64,000 bases of DNA from Leeuwenhoekiella aestuarii (GCF_004104055.1 NZ_QOVJ01000003.1:310001-374000); one strand, 5' to 3'. Positions 52,672 through 63,371 are shown, counted from the stretch's first letter. Made by a program: numbers and translations. Notes: generated from the sequence alone by a model not told the origin.

Positions 52672-54183
52672 ATGAATTATAATATTGACCAGTACGAAGT
52701 TTGGTTTGTTACAGGAACCCAACACTTATATGGCGAAGAAACGCTTAATCAAGTAGCTGCACATTCTCAAGAAATAGCCAAGGGTCTTAACGACTCTGCA
52801 GCGATCCCGATTAAGATCGTTTATAAAGATCTAGTAAAGACTCCAAATGAAATTACAGACTTATGCCTGGAGGCTAACAGCAATAAAAATTGCATCGGAT
52901 TAATTTTATGGATGCATACCTTTTCACCTGCGAAAATGTGGATTAAAGGATTGAATTTACTTCAAAAACCTATCTGCCATTTGCACACACAGTTTAATGC
53001 AAAGATCCCTTGGGGTGAGATTGATATGGATTTTATGAATCTAAATCAATCTGCGCATGGTGATCGTGAATTTGGCTTTATGATGTCTCGTATGCGTAAA
53101 AAACGCAAAGTAGTAGTAGGTCATTGGGGAGACAAACGTGTACAAACAAAATTGGGTGTATTTACACGTGTGGCTCTTGGATGGAATGAATTTCAAAACC
53201 TTAAAGTTGCTCGTATTGGTGATAATATGCGTGAAGTAGCAGTAACTGAAGGAGACAAGGTAGAAGCACAAATGCGTTTTGGTTTTACCGTAAATGGATT
53301 TGACTCTTCAGATATTGTAGCAAAAATAAATGAGATCAAACAAGAAGACCTTGATGCTCTTTTGAAGACTTATGATGAGGAATACGAGCTTGCTGATTCA
53401 ATAAAAGACGGTGGAGCACAACGTCAATCTCTGGTTGATGCAGCTAAAATTGAATTGGGCCTAAGAGCCTTTTTAGAAGAAGGCGGTTTTGGAGCTTTTA
53501 CAGATACGTTTGAAAATTTAGGAGAACTGAAACAATTACCGGGTATCGCTACACAGCGCCTTATGGCAGATGGTTACGGTTTTGGAGGAGAAGGTGACTG
53601 GAAAACCGCTGCTTTAACTCGTGCGATGAAAGTTATGGCCATAGGTCTTGAAGGTGGAACTTCATTTATGGAAGATTACACGTATCATTTCACACCACAA
53701 GGATCTTATGTTTTAGGTTCTCACATGCTTGAGATTTGTCCTTCTATTGCTGATACAAAACCTAAATGTGAAGTACACCCACTAGGAATAGGCGGTAAAG
53801 AAGATCCTGCACGTTTGGTTTTTAATTCACCAGAAGGTCCTGCGATCAATGCTTCTTTAGTAGATATGGGTAACCGTTTTCGCTTAATTGTCAATGAAGT
53901 TGAAGCTGTAAAGCCAGAAGCAGATTTACCACATTTACCGGTAGCTCGTGTGCTTTGGGATTGTAAGCCAGATCTTGATATTGCTGCAACTAGCTGGATT
54001 CTTGCAGGTGGTGCACATCATACTGTTTACAGCCAGGCGGTGACTACTGAATTTATGGAAGATTTTGCCGATATTGCAGGTATTGAATTGCTGGTTATAG
54101 ATGATCAGACTGGTGTGCGTGATTTTAAAGATACAATCAACGCTAACGAAGCATACTATCAGATTTTTCAGCATCGCATGTAA
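52672..54183 (+). CDS. araA: L-arabinose isomerase AraA
   Basis: 503 residues. AraA family motifs include [69 protein letters not shown] and HMLEICPSI. The metal ligands (Glu, Glu, His, His) fall in these segments. It interconverts L-arabinose and L-ribulose. It follows the transporter after 42 bp and precedes the mutarotase by 22 bp. Confidence 0.97.
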   Translation: MNYNIDQYEVWFVTGTQHLYGEETLNQVAAHSQEIAKGLNDSAAIPIKIVYKDLVKTPNEITDLCLEANSNKNCIGLILWMHTFSPAKMWIKGLNLLQKPICHLHTQFNAKIPWGEIDMDFMNLNQSAHGDREFGFMMSRMRKKRKVVVGHWGDKRVQTKLGVFTRVALGWNEFQNLKVARIGDNMREVAVTEGDKVEAQMRFGFTVNGFDSSDIVAKINEIKQEDLDALLKTYDEEYELADSIKDGGAQRQSLVDAAKIELGLRAFLEEGGFGAFTDTFENLGELKQLPGIATQRLMADGYGFGGEGDWKTAALTRAMKVMAIGLEGGTSFMEDYTYHFTPQGSYVLGSHMLEICPSIADTKPKCEVHPLGIGGKEDPARLVFNSPEGPAINASLVDMGNRFRLIVNEVEAVKPEADLPHLPVARVLWDCKPDLDIAATSWILAGGAHHTVYSQAVTTEFMEDFADIAGIELLVIDDQTGVRDFKDTINANEAYYQIFQHRM

Positions 54184-54204
54184 TTATCAATCTAATAAAA
54201 GAGT

Positions 54205-55389
54205 ATGAAATTAAATAAAAAATTTTTAGTCATTCCAATTGTTCTGGGGATGTCACTTGCTTTGGTAAATTGTAAAAATGATACCAAGAAAGAAGACACT
54301 CCTGTCGTGGAAGAAATGGCAGAAGCAAGTATAATCAAGTCCAATTTTGGAATGTTTCAGGACAGTATACCTGTTGAGAAATATGCTTTAGTCAACGCGA
54401 ATGGAATGGAAGTAGATGTCATCACTTACGGTGGTATCATCACCAGTTTAAAAGCGCCAAGTCAAGACAGTACTTTTCAGGATGTGGTTTTAGGCTTTGA
54501 TAGCCTGGAGGAGTATGTAGAAGGTTCACCGTATTTTGGTGCAATCATTGGTCGCTACGGAAACCGAATTGCTAAAGGAGAATTTAAGTTAGACGGAGAA
54601 ACATACACATTACCTGTAAATGATGGGGATAACAGTCTTCACGGTGGAACCGCCGGTTTTGACAAAGTGGTTTGGAATGCCGAAGAAGTAAAAGACGGCG
54701 ATAACGTAGGTTTAAAACTTACCTACTTAAGTCCTGACGGCGATATGGGATACCCTGGTAATTTAGAAACTACGGTAACTTATACTTTACAGGCAGACAA
54801 TACATTGATGGTAAAGTATGAAGCGACTACCGATAAGCCTACTGTGGTTAACTTGACTCAACACACGTATTTTAATCTTTCAGGTAATTTTGACAACACT
54901 ATTTTGGATACTGAAGTAATGATCAACGCAGATCAATACCTTCCTGTTGATGCTGGTCTGATCCCTACGGGAGAGCTGAAATCTGTTGCAGGAACAACTT
55001 TTGATTTTAATAAGCCGAAGAAAATTGGTGCTGAAATCAATGCTGAAGACGATCAGTTAAAGAAAGGATTGGGTTATGACCATTGCTGGATTTTAAATGG
55101 AACCGGCGGTGAAATGAAACTTGCAGCTACTGCTCTTGATCCTGAAAGCGGAAGGTTTATGGAAATTATGAGCACAGAGCCTGCTATTCAGTTTTACACC
55201 GGTAACTTCCTTGATGGTACGCTTACTCAGAAGGATGGTGAAGGCACCTATGCGTATCGTAGTGGTTTTTGTTTAGAAACTCAGCATTATCCAGATTCAC
55301 CAAATCAAGCTGATTTTCCTTCAACGGTTCTTAAACCCGGGGAAAAATATGAGACTACAACCTCCTTTAAATTTTCGGTACAAGATTAA
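54205..55389 (+). CDS. Aldose 1-epimerase lipoprotein (mutarotase)
   Basis: 394 residues; lipoprotein signal with LVNC (C24). The galactose mutarotase fold shows IIGRYGNRIAKGEF, NSLHGGTAGFDKVVW (catalytic His), NLTQHTYFNLSG (His) and GFCLETQHYPDSPNQ (catalytic Glu). It would speed anomer interconversion of released sugars in the periplasm, feeding the transporter. It is the last gene of the operon and is followed by a bidirectional terminator. Confidence 0.93.
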   Translation: MKLNKKFLVIPIVLGMSLALVNCKNDTKKEDTPVVEEMAEASIIKSNFGMFQDSIPVEKYALVNANGMEVDVITYGGIITSLKAPSQDSTFQDVVLGFDSLEEYVEGSPYFGAIIGRYGNRIAKGEFKLDGETYTLPVNDGDNSLHGGTAGFDKVVWNAEEVKDGDNVGLKLTYLSPDGDMGYPGNLETTVTYTLQADNTLMVKYEATTDKPTVVNLTQHTYFNLSGNFDNTILDTEVMINADQYLPVDAGLIPTGELKSVAGTTFDFNKPKKIGAEINAEDDQLKKGLGYDHCWILNGTGGEMKLAATALDPESGRFMEIMSTEPAIQFYTGNFLDGTLTQKDGEGTYAYRSGFCLETQHYPDSPNQADFPSTVLKPGEKYETTTSFKFSVQD

Positions 55390-55408
55390 TCTTGAGTTTT
55401 ATATAATT

Positions 55409-55443
55409 AAAAGCCCGGTACTAATAAGTATCGGGCTTTTTTT
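55409..55443. terminator. Bidirectional terminator after the arabinose operon
   Basis: Stem AAAAGCCCGGTACT/AGTATCGGGCTTTT (one G-T pair) with an AATA loop and a T-run to 55443. It also serves the convergent YdeI-like gene. Confidence 0.88.
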
Positions 55444-56017
55444 ATGAACGCTGCTTAATATTCTCCTCACAAAGCTCAATGATTTGAGTAATACGTTTTT
55501 TGCGCGTCTCTTCGCGTTTTGCCTGATTGAGCCAATAGAGGTAACTCTTTCGATAGCCTTTTGAAAAGCCGAGGTAATTGGTGTAAGCTTTAGGGTTTTC
55601 ATCAAAAGCTTTTTTCAAATCATGAGGGATAATGCCTTTTTCAACATCATCCAGTAAATTCCAGGCGCCATTTTGTTTTGCGGTCTCTATGGCTTCTAGT
55701 CCGCTACTGTGCATTAGTCCGGCTTCAGCGAGGTGAGCGACATAATCTTTATTGATTGCGCTCCAGCCGCTGTTAGGCTTACGCTTGCAGAAGTATTGCT
55801 TTCGTCTTTTATCGTCAATGGCGCGCACGGTGCTATCGATCCAACCGTAGCAAATCGCAACCTGCACCGCTTCTTGCCAGCGCATGCTTTCTTCTTCACA
55901 ATCTACTTTATAAAATACAAGTTCTACACCATCATCTAAGTGATGGTTTTCGTGTAGCCAATTACGCCATTCTTCAGTATTTTTAAAATAAATTAGTGGA
56001 CGTTTGGGTTTAGTCAT
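55442..56017 (-). CDS. YdeI/OmpD-associated family protein
   Basis: 191 residues. The YdeI-type N-terminal part shows LIYFKNTEEWRNWLHENH, SMRWQEAVQVAICYGWIDS and KQYFCKRKPNSGWSAINK, and the C-terminal helical part FSKGYRKSYLYWLNQAKRE. The family is widespread; members have been linked to bacteriocin or antimicrobial peptide resistance but the biochemistry is unknown. It starts 2 bp after the M1 peptidase stop and may be cotranscribed. Confidence 0.9.
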   Translation of the reverse strand: MTKPKRPLIYFKNTEEWRNWLHENHHLDDGVELVFYKVDCEEESMRWQEAVQVAICYGWIDSTVRAIDDKRRKQYFCKRKPNSGWSAINKDYVAHLAEAGLMHSSGLEAIETAKQNGAWNLLDDVEKGIIPHDLKKAFDENPKAYTNYLGFSKGYRKSYLYWLNQAKREETRKKRITQIIELCEENIKQRS

Positions 56018-56019
56018 TG

Positions 56020-57645
56020 CTAATCTAATTCTTCAGATTCAATATAAAAATTGCGGTCTATTTCAAATTCAGAAATAGGTTCATCAAACGATTTGGTATT
56101 CCAGTTTGCAGCAGGGTAAATCCATATTTTTTCTTGGTTTACCATAATCTGAATTGGCATATCAAACCCTTCAACAATATCTGCATAACGGAATTTCAAA
56201 GTAGTTCCGTTAATAGTATATTCTAACTCCGGGATCATCGTAGTACGCAAATACTGATTCCAAAATTCGGTAAGATCAATTCCACTTTTTTTACTTATAT
56301 AATTTTCAACCTGAGCTGTGGTCACGGTTTGATGATAAAATTCTTTATTCAGTCCGCGCAGAATTTCACGCCATTTTTCATCATCTTCGATCAATTGTCT
56401 TAAGGTGTGCAAAATATTAGCACCTTTAAAATACATATCCCCACTTCCTTCGTGATCTACACCATACGTACCAATGATAGGGCGGTCATTACGAATAGCA
56501 TTTCGCATCCCAATGACATAATCTGAAGAAGCCTCTTTTCCGTAGAAGTAATCAACAAATAAGTTTTCAGAATAGGTGGTGAAACTTTCATGAATCCACA
56601 TATCTGCAACATCTTTATTTGTAATGTTATTCGCAAACCACTCGTGGCCACTCTCGTGAATGATGATATAATCAAATTTTAAACCCCATCCGCTACCAGA
56701 AAGATCACGACCTAAATAGCCATTTCCGTAGGCATTACCATATGTTACATTGCTTTGATGCTCCATACCTAAATACGGTACTTCAACTAATTTATAGCCA
56801 TCTTCATAAAATGGATAAGGGCCAAACCAATGTTCAAAAGCTTCTAGCATTTTAGGGACTTGCTTGAATTGTTCTTTGGCTTTTTTAAGGTTTTTCTTCA
56901 GTACATAAAAATTTAAGTCAAGGCTTCCTTTTTCACCTTCATAAGTTTCTGAAAAGTGCGCATAATCTGCAATATCTGCGCTAACACCGTAATTGTTGAT
57001 AGGATTTTCAACAGCCCAATGAAAGGTTGTTTTATCTTTAATTGAAGTAGAGTCTATGATTTTACCATTACCCACGCCCATCAAGCCTTTAGGAACTGTA
57101 ATATAGAAATCCAGACCTTCTACTTCGTCATAAGGAATATCTTTGTTAGGCCACCAGATGGACGAACCAATACCCTGATTTGCGTTAGCCGCAAAGGTTT
57201 TCCCATTGTTGTCTTCTTGCCAGGTCCATCCACCATCCCAGGGTAAGCGTTTACCAACCACTGGTTTTCCTTCAAATTTTACTTCGAGTTTATTTACAGC
57301 ATTTTTTTTCTGTTTTGCTTTCAGCGAAATAAAATGGGCTGCTCCATCTTTTTTTACCACTAATTCTTTACCATCTTGAATTGCACTCAAAAGCTTCATA
57401 GGCTCTTGCAGATCGATTTGTATCTTTTGGTACGGATCGATCACTTTATAGGTAATAGTATTAGTTCCTGAAATAAATTGCTTACCAGGATCTACATCAA
57501 CTTTTAAATCGTAATGTGAAACATCCCACCAAGCACGCTCAGGAGTGATACTTCCCTTTAAAGAATCTTGATGTGTGAAGGTTGTTTTTTGAGCTATTGC
57601 TGACACAGTTAGCAGTCCAAGTGCCAGAGAAAGTAATTTATGCAT
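56020..57645 (-). CDS. M1-family metallopeptidase, secreted
   Basis: 541 residues, signal peptide MHKLLSLALGLLTVSAIA. The zinc motif HESGHEWF gives H330, E331, H334 and the third ligand E353 in WIHESF. The exopeptidase motif GMEHQ lies at 293-297. N-terminal beta-sandwich YDLKVDVDPGKQFISGTNT. It is a short M1 without the C-terminal ERAP-like domain and would act as periplasmic aminopeptidase. It is adjacent to the M28 gene (46 bp), also secreted. Confidence 0.93.
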   Translation of the reverse strand: MHKLLSLALGLLTVSAIAQKTTFTHQDSLKGSITPERAWWDVSHYDLKVDVDPGKQFISGTNTITYKVIDPYQKIQIDLQEPMKLLSAIQDGKELVVKKDGAAHFISLKAKQKKNAVNKLEVKFEGKPVVGKRLPWDGGWTWQEDNNGKTFAANANQGIGSSIWWPNKDIPYDEVEGLDFYITVPKGLMGVGNGKIIDSTSIKDKTTFHWAVENPINNYGVSADIADYAHFSETYEGEKGSLDLNFYVLKKNLKKAKEQFKQVPKMLEAFEHWFGPYPFYEDGYKLVEVPYLGMEHQSNVTYGNAYGNGYLGRDLSGSGWGLKFDYIIIHESGHEWFANNITNKDVADMWIHESFTTYSENLFVDYFYGKEASSDYVIGMRNAIRNDRPIIGTYGVDHEGSGDMYFKGANILHTLRQLIEDDEKWREILRGLNKEFYHQTVTTAQVENYISKKSGIDLTEFWNQYLRTTMIPELEYTINGTTLKFRYADIVEGFDMPIQIMVNQEKIWIYPAANWNTKSFDEPISEFEIDRNFYIESEELD

Positions 57646-57691
57646 GGTGTGTATTTAGAATATGGAATTCAAAAGTTATTCCAAATAATTT

Positions 57692-59041
57692 CTATCTCAT
57701 TATATTATTAGGAAAAACTACTGGACTCTCGTGACCATTTGCACCTACCGCTGAAACACCAAAGAATGAATTATCAATTACAATCCCATCTAAAGTTATT
57801 TCTGAAATATCACCTACATAACGGCTGTGGTCCCACGTAGGAGATGTAGTATCTCTCCAGTAAACTTTATAACCAAAAGCACCTTCTACTTTAGTCCATT
57901 GCAGTTTAACGTCTGCCTCTACAATACCACCAATCTTCACTGTTTTGGGTGCAGGTGGTGCCCAGGCTAAGCTTGCCAGATTAATCGCGTTAACTGCTGT
58001 AAGCTTTGCTGCATATGGGAAGTTAACGTGCTCAACAACGTCTCCATATTCAATACCATCTTCCTTACGGATGTCTTGATGCTGTTGTGTATAATTTTCA
58101 TGAGCTTCCATAATTCTGATTCCGGCGAAGCCTAAATCATTAAAGGGTCTATGATGCCCCCCACGTCCAAAACGGTCCAAACGGTAAATCATCATCGGGT
58201 TCATTTCGGGCATATAATCAGAGACATTTTTATGAATATAACGCGCCAATTGGCGAGAATTTCCATCAACTTCACCCCCATAAAAACGACGGGCATTACG
58301 CTGTTTTTCAGTTTCGTTGGCCGGTACCGGTTCAGAAAAAATTCTAAAATCCCGATTACTGATTACTCCATCAACACCTTCAATATTACCAATCATATCG
58401 TTGTTTAAAATCCCGATGATATCCCAACCTTTTTTAATAGCATACTCTGCCAATCCTTTCCCGCCAAAGAGTCCTTGCTCTTCACCAGATAATCCTACAT
58501 AAATGATGCTATTCTCAAATTTATATTTAGAAAGCACACGGGCAGCTTCCATAGTCCCTGCCATTCCGCTTGCGTTATCATTTGCTCCGGGAGCATCGGT
58601 TGTAAAATCTGTAGCGTCACTTGCGCGAGAATCAATATCACCGCTCATAATAATATAGCGGTTAGGATATTTAGTTCCTTTTTGAATCGCAACAACATTT
58701 ACCACATATGTTTCTTTAGGAATACGGCTACCCATATCTGGAGTAACCAAATCTTTCTGATAAAACACATCTAGGCAATTTCCGCAGTTTTGAGAAGTTT
58801 TTTCAAATTCACCTTTAATGTATCTTCTAGCAGCTCCTATACCGCGTGTATTACTTAAGGTATCGCTAAAGGTGTTTCGGGTGCCGAAACCTGCAAGAGT
58901 GCGAACATCTTTTTCTATGCGATCTGCAGATACCGCACCGATTATCCCGTAGATGCGTAAATCTGTTTCTGAAGGGACATTGTTTTGAGCCAGAAGGGCT
59001 GTAAAACAAGAAAGAAAAATAAAAGTAAATGTATATTTCAT
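57692..59041 (-). CDS. M28-family peptidase with C-terminal Fn3-like domain
   Basis: Start taken at ATG 59041, so the protein begins with the signal peptide MKYTFTFIFLSCFTALLA; the upstream ATG 59098 only adds residues before it. M28 motifs: SGDIDSRASD (about 133-142), PGANDNASGM (D155), LSGEEQGLFG (E187-E188), NNDMIG (D215) and MEAHENYTQQH. The first zinc ligand, normally His in GxHxDS, reads Asp (D135). The last ~90 residues resemble a fibronectin type III domain. Probable secreted aminopeptidase, next to an M1 peptidase. Confidence 0.87.
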   Translation of the reverse strand: MKYTFTFIFLSCFTALLAQNNVPSETDLRIYGIIGAVSADRIEKDVRTLAGFGTRNTFSDTLSNTRGIGAARRYIKGEFEKTSQNCGNCLDVFYQKDLVTPDMGSRIPKETYVVNVVAIQKGTKYPNRYIIMSGDIDSRASDATDFTTDAPGANDNASGMAGTMEAARVLSKYKFENSIIYVGLSGEEQGLFGGKGLAEYAIKKGWDIIGILNNDMIGNIEGVDGVISNRDFRIFSEPVPANETEKQRNARRFYGGEVDGNSRQLARYIHKNVSDYMPEMNPMMIYRLDRFGRGGHHRPFNDLGFAGIRIMEAHENYTQQHQDIRKEDGIEYGDVVEHVNFPYAAKLTAVNAINLASLAWAPPAPKTVKIGGIVEADVKLQWTKVEGAFGYKVYWRDTTSPTWDHSRYVGDISEITLDGIVIDNSFFGVSAVGANGHESPVVFPNNIMR

Positions 59042-59220
59042 ATCAATTGTTAGGATTAAAAAAGGCGAGCAGAAATTTAAAATAAATCTGCTCGCCATAA
59101 AAGTAAATCATCTTGGATCAAGCCTACAAGACATTATAAAGAAATAGACCTTGATTTCGATGCAAGACTTAAAAGCGTTAAAAACTTGATTATCGAGTAA
59201 ATTATCTAAGTATAATTTTA

Positions 59221-61425
59221 TTAGGATGCTGCAAACTTTTTAAGCAAATCACGCACACGGTCTGTATCATCTACATAATATTTAGCTGCTGTTTTTTGTA
59301 AACCAACTTTAATAGTAAACGCATCATCAGGTAAATCCTGAAACATGTATTCATCGGTCCAGTCATCACCTATTGCAAACTTAAAACTATAGTCTTTGCC
59401 AAAAATATGTTTGGTAACCGCTTTACCTTTATGAATCGTACTGTCTTTAATTTCCAATACTTTGTTCCCGTCTAAAACACCCAACTCATTATTTGCTGAA
59501 AGTTCTTTAAGAACATTAGAGAGTTCGCTAGCTCGTTTCTCACCTAAATCTGGATCAGCATTGCGATAATGCCAAGCCAGAGAGTAGTTTTTTTCTTCGA
59601 TGAACGTACCGGCAGTACGGTCTACAAACTGTTCAAGAATAGGCCGAACCGTATCCATCCAATCGTTTTTAAGATTTTCTGTGACAGCCCATTCACCGCC
59701 TACAGGTCTTTTCCAAACACCGTGTTCTGCGATAAGCGTTATAGGTACATCTTGCCACCAGGTTCCTAAAGTATGGCGGTCACGACCGCTTATGATTACT
59801 ACTTCGGTATTATCTTGATTGTGTATAGTTCTTACTAATTCTATTAAGTCATCGTCAGGGCTGGCATCTTCAGGGTTGTTTACAAAACCTCTTAAAGTTC
59901 CGTCATAATCCAAGAAAAGAATGCGTTTGTCTGCTTTTTTATAAGTCTCAAACATTTCATCTTCCTGATCTGCGCGCATACGTATTGCTTTTACAATGTC
60001 TGCTTTGTGTGCAGTATCACGTAATGAGGTCATAAAGTCGTTAGCCCATTTTTCTACGTTATATCTTTTTAATCGTTTTTGAAGAAATTTATTGCGTTTG
60101 ATTTGTTCAGCTTCAGGCATTTCTATTGCTTGTTTTAAAGCATCTGCGATTTCCTCAAAATTATTTGGATTTATAATGAGGGCTTCACTCATTTCTTGAG
60201 CAGCACCGGCCATTTCACTCAATATCAAAACACCTTTTTTATCGGTTCTCGTTGCGACATATTCTTTAGCAACCAGATTCATTCCGTCTCTAATAGGTGT
60301 CAAAAGTGCCACTTCACAAGTGGTGTATAGATCAATTAGATTTTCAAAAGGCATTGAGCGGTAAAAGTACCAAATCGGTGTCCAGCTTACGGAAGCAAAC
60401 TTTCCATTAATACGACCTACCAGTTCGTCAACTTCTTTTTTCAATAATTGATATTGTGGAACATTAGATCGGGAAGGAACAGCAAGCATAACCAAGCGAA
60501 CTTTCTCTTTAAACTCAGGATATTTTTCAAGGAAATATTCATAAGCTCTGATGCGGTTTGCGATTCCCTTACTGTAATCAAGACGATCTATAGAAAGGAT
60601 CATTTTTGCATCTGGTGTAGAATCTATATGCAGATCGAGACGGCGTTGTAATTCTGATTGATTTTTTGCTGCGTCGTGTTTTGCTGCAGCTTCAGAAAAC
60701 TTATTATAGTCAATACCCATTGGGTACGAGTTAACCGTTACAATACGATCTTTAAGAGTAATTTCGTTAAAGCTGACTTCATTTCTTAAAATACGAGAAA
60801 CTGAACTTAAAAAGTGACGCTGATAATCGTAGGTATGAAAGCCGATGAGATCTGAACCTAATAACCCCTTTAAAATTTCTTCTCTCCACGGAAGCGTTCT
60901 GAAAACTTCATAAGAAGGAAAGGGAATGTGTAAAAAGAAACCAATTTGTACATCTGGTCGCTCTTTTTTAATAAGCGCCGGAAGCAACATCAACTGGTAA
61001 TCGTGCACCCAAACCGTATCGCCCTCTTCAATATTATCTAGAACTACCTCAGCATATTTTTGGTTTACGGTAACATAACTTTGCCAGCTTTCTTTTTCAA
61101 ACTCTGTATATTCCATAAAATAATGGAAAAGCGGCCAAATAGTGCGGTTGGAGAATCCGTAGTAAAAGCCGTCAATATCTTCTTCGGTTAACGAAACAGG
61201 TACACATTGTTCTTGTATGGTGGCTTCTACAACTTCATCGCGCAGGTCTGCGGGAATTTCTTCTTCGGTAAGACCAGTCCAACCAATCCAAATACCATTA
61301 CTGTCGCGGTGAACTGATTTCATCCCCGTTGCTAAACCTCCAACACTTGGAGTTGCTTTAATGGTTTTATTGTCGATTTGTAATTGTAAAGGCAGTCGAT
61401 TTGATATAATGATAGTTTTACTCAT
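59221..61425 (-). CDS. Bifunctional trehalose-6-phosphate synthase/phosphatase
   Basis: 734 residues. The GT20 OtsA domain (about 1-470) shows ISNRLPLQL, GGLATGMKS, VWVHDYQLMLLP, LHIPFPSYEVFRTLPW and RDGMNLVAKEYVA. The OtsB domain (about 500-734) is a HAD phosphatase with LFLDYDGTLRGF and GDDWTDEYMF. One polypeptide makes trehalose-6-P and removes the phosphate. This fusion occurs in Bacteroidota. The divergent GH15 gene is 109 bp away. Confidence 0.95.
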   Translation of the reverse strand: MSKTIIISNRLPLQLQIDNKTIKATPSVGGLATGMKSVHRDSNGIWIGWTGLTEEEIPADLRDEVVEATIQEQCVPVSLTEEDIDGFYYGFSNRTIWPLFHYFMEYTEFEKESWQSYVTVNQKYAEVVLDNIEEGDTVWVHDYQLMLLPALIKKERPDVQIGFFLHIPFPSYEVFRTLPWREEILKGLLGSDLIGFHTYDYQRHFLSSVSRILRNEVSFNEITLKDRIVTVNSYPMGIDYNKFSEAAAKHDAAKNQSELQRRLDLHIDSTPDAKMILSIDRLDYSKGIANRIRAYEYFLEKYPEFKEKVRLVMLAVPSRSNVPQYQLLKKEVDELVGRINGKFASVSWTPIWYFYRSMPFENLIDLYTTCEVALLTPIRDGMNLVAKEYVATRTDKKGVLILSEMAGAAQEMSEALIINPNNFEEIADALKQAIEMPEAEQIKRNKFLQKRLKRYNVEKWANDFMTSLRDTAHKADIVKAIRMRADQEDEMFETYKKADKRILFLDYDGTLRGFVNNPEDASPDDDLIELVRTIHNQDNTEVVIISGRDRHTLGTWWQDVPITLIAEHGVWKRPVGGEWAVTENLKNDWMDTVRPILEQFVDRTAGTFIEEKNYSLAWHYRNADPDLGEKRASELSNVLKELSANNELGVLDGNKVLEIKDSTIHKGKAVTKHIFGKDYSFKFAIGDDWTDEYMFQDLPDDAFTIKVGLQKTAAKYYVDDTDRVRDLLKKFAAS

Positions 61426-61534
61426 AAAAACAGGTAATCGGAGGGTTAGATTTTTTGTTAATGCTTAAATTTCGGAAAATCGAAGCGGTTACACTAGCCG
61501 TTTAATAGAACTTTAGAATATTTTAAAAACTTTC

Positions 61535-63346
61535 ATGGATAATTTAAACTACGGAATCATAGGAAACTGCAAAAGCGCAGCCTTAATATCAGAAAAAGGA
61601 TCTCTCGATTGGTGTTGTCTTCCCATTTTTGACTCTCCATCAGTTTTTGCGAAATTACTGGATGAAGAAAAAGGAGGTTCTCAGAGTTTTGAAGTGGGGG
61701 AGGACTATAAAATCTCTCAAAAATACATGTGGCAGACTAACATTTTGCGTACTATGTATGACAACGGGACTGATGCTTTTGAGGTATTTGACTTTATGCC
61801 GCGTTATGAAAAAAGAAGTGGGTCTTTTTATGCTCCACCAGACATCATCAGATTCATCAGATTAGTAAAAGGAGCTCCCAAGTTTGTTTGCAACTACGAT
61901 CCTAAGTTAGAATATGCCAGTGTAAAAACGATTACTGTAAACAAAGGGGAATATATAGAAAGCTATACCGATGATGGTAAATACGATTCACTCTATTTAT
62001 ATACTAATCTCGAAAAAGAGGATATTCTCAATAAAAAGGCCATAACACTAGAGGGAAATGCTTTTATGTTGATGTCGTATCACGAGAAATTGATGGAACA
62101 AACACTAGATCGTGCGTACCTTAAATTTCAGCGTACTAAGGTTTACTGGATGAACTGGAGTGAGGTGACTACTAAATATCCGCTTTATCAAAATGAGATA
62201 ATGCGTAGTGCACTCACCCTAAAAGCACTCACGTTTGAAAAATCTGGAGCGGTGCTTGCTGCTGCTACAACCTCCTTACCAGAAACTATAGGTGAAGTGC
62301 GCAATTGGGATTATCGTTTTTGCTGGGTACGTGATGCATCGATGGTGATACGCGTGATCTCGAACTTGGGCCACACGAAATATGCACATAACTTCTTGCA
62401 ATTTATTATAGACACCTTACCCGATAAGGATGAGAAAATGCAAATAATGTATGGTATCAATGGCGAAAAGATTTTAGAAGAATATACCCTAGATCATCTT
62501 TCTGGTTATAAAGATTCTGCACCGGTACGCGTAGGAAATGCTGCGTACATTCAAAAGCAAAATGATATCTATGGAATTCTGATGGAAGTTATCTATCAGC
62601 AATTTATACAGTTTGAGACTACTTTAGAAAACAGTGAAGAGCTTTGGACGGTTGTTCTGGGAGTTATCAAAATTGTAAAACAAAACTGGCGAGAACCCGA
62701 TAAAGGGATCTGGGAACTACGCACTGAAGACCGCCATTTTACATTCTCTAAATTATTATGCTGGGTTGCGATAGATCGTGCTATTAAAATAGCCGAAGTT
62801 TTAAAACGCCACCGGAATCTGGAAGAATGGCAAGCGTTGCGAAAAGAGATTCACGATGATATCTGCGAAAATGCCTGGAATGAAGATATGCAGGCTTATA
62901 CTCAATATTACGGCTCAAAAGATCTGGATGCGTCTACCTTACTTATGGAACAATACGGTTTTATAGATGCGAAGAATCCACGGTTTGTATCCACAGTTGA
63001 AGCAACAGAGCGCGAACTTTGTAAAGACGGTTTGATGTATCGTTATAAGAATGAAGATGACTTTGGAGAGCCTAGCTCTTCATTTACCATTTGTACATTC
63101 TGGTTTATTGACAGTTTGTTTAAAATAGGTGAGCGCCAAAAAGCAATCAAATATTTTGATCAATTGTTATCGTATAGCAACCACCTAGGTTTATTCAGTG
63201 AAGATATTGATTTTAAAACCAAGCGTCTGCTGGGGAATTTTCCGCAGGCATATTCACACCTTGCCTTAATTGAAACAGCAACGAATTTTGCCAAGTATGG
63301 AGGGGAAGAGGAAGAAGAGATTCACTTTAAACCGATTTTGTATTAA
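61535..63346 (+). CDS. GH15 glucoamylase/trehalase-like hydrolase
   Basis: 603 residues, no signal peptide. Bacterial GH15: N-terminal beta-sandwich with YGIIGNCKSAALISEKGSLDW and CLPIFDSPSVFAKLL, then (alpha/alpha)6 barrel with WDYRFCWVRDASM, PVRVGNAAYIQKQNDIYG and EPSSSFTICTFWFIDSL. Cytoplasmic members include trehalases. The divergent OtsA-OtsB gene supports a trehalase role; starch or isomaltose hydrolysis cannot be excluded. It ends before a strong hairpin terminator. Confidence 0.9.
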   Translation: MDNLNYGIIGNCKSAALISEKGSLDWCCLPIFDSPSVFAKLLDEEKGGSQSFEVGEDYKISQKYMWQTNILRTMYDNGTDAFEVFDFMPRYEKRSGSFYAPPDIIRFIRLVKGAPKFVCNYDPKLEYASVKTITVNKGEYIESYTDDGKYDSLYLYTNLEKEDILNKKAITLEGNAFMLMSYHEKLMEQTLDRAYLKFQRTKVYWMNWSEVTTKYPLYQNEIMRSALTLKALTFEKSGAVLAAATTSLPETIGEVRNWDYRFCWVRDASMVIRVISNLGHTKYAHNFLQFIIDTLPDKDEKMQIMYGINGEKILEEYTLDHLSGYKDSAPVRVGNAAYIQKQNDIYGILMEVIYQQFIQFETTLENSEELWTVVLGVIKIVKQNWREPDKGIWELRTEDRHFTFSKLLCWVAIDRAIKIAEVLKRHRNLEEWQALRKEIHDDICENAWNEDMQAYTQYYGSKDLDASTLLMEQYGFIDAKNPRFVSTVEATERELCKDGLMYRYKNEDDFGEPSSSFTICTFWFIDSLFKIGERQKAIKYFDQLLSYSNHLGLFSEDIDFKTKRLLGNFPQAYSHLALIETATNFAKYGGEEEEEIHFKPILY

Positions 63347-63371
63347 AAAGTATACCTATTTATAAAGAATT

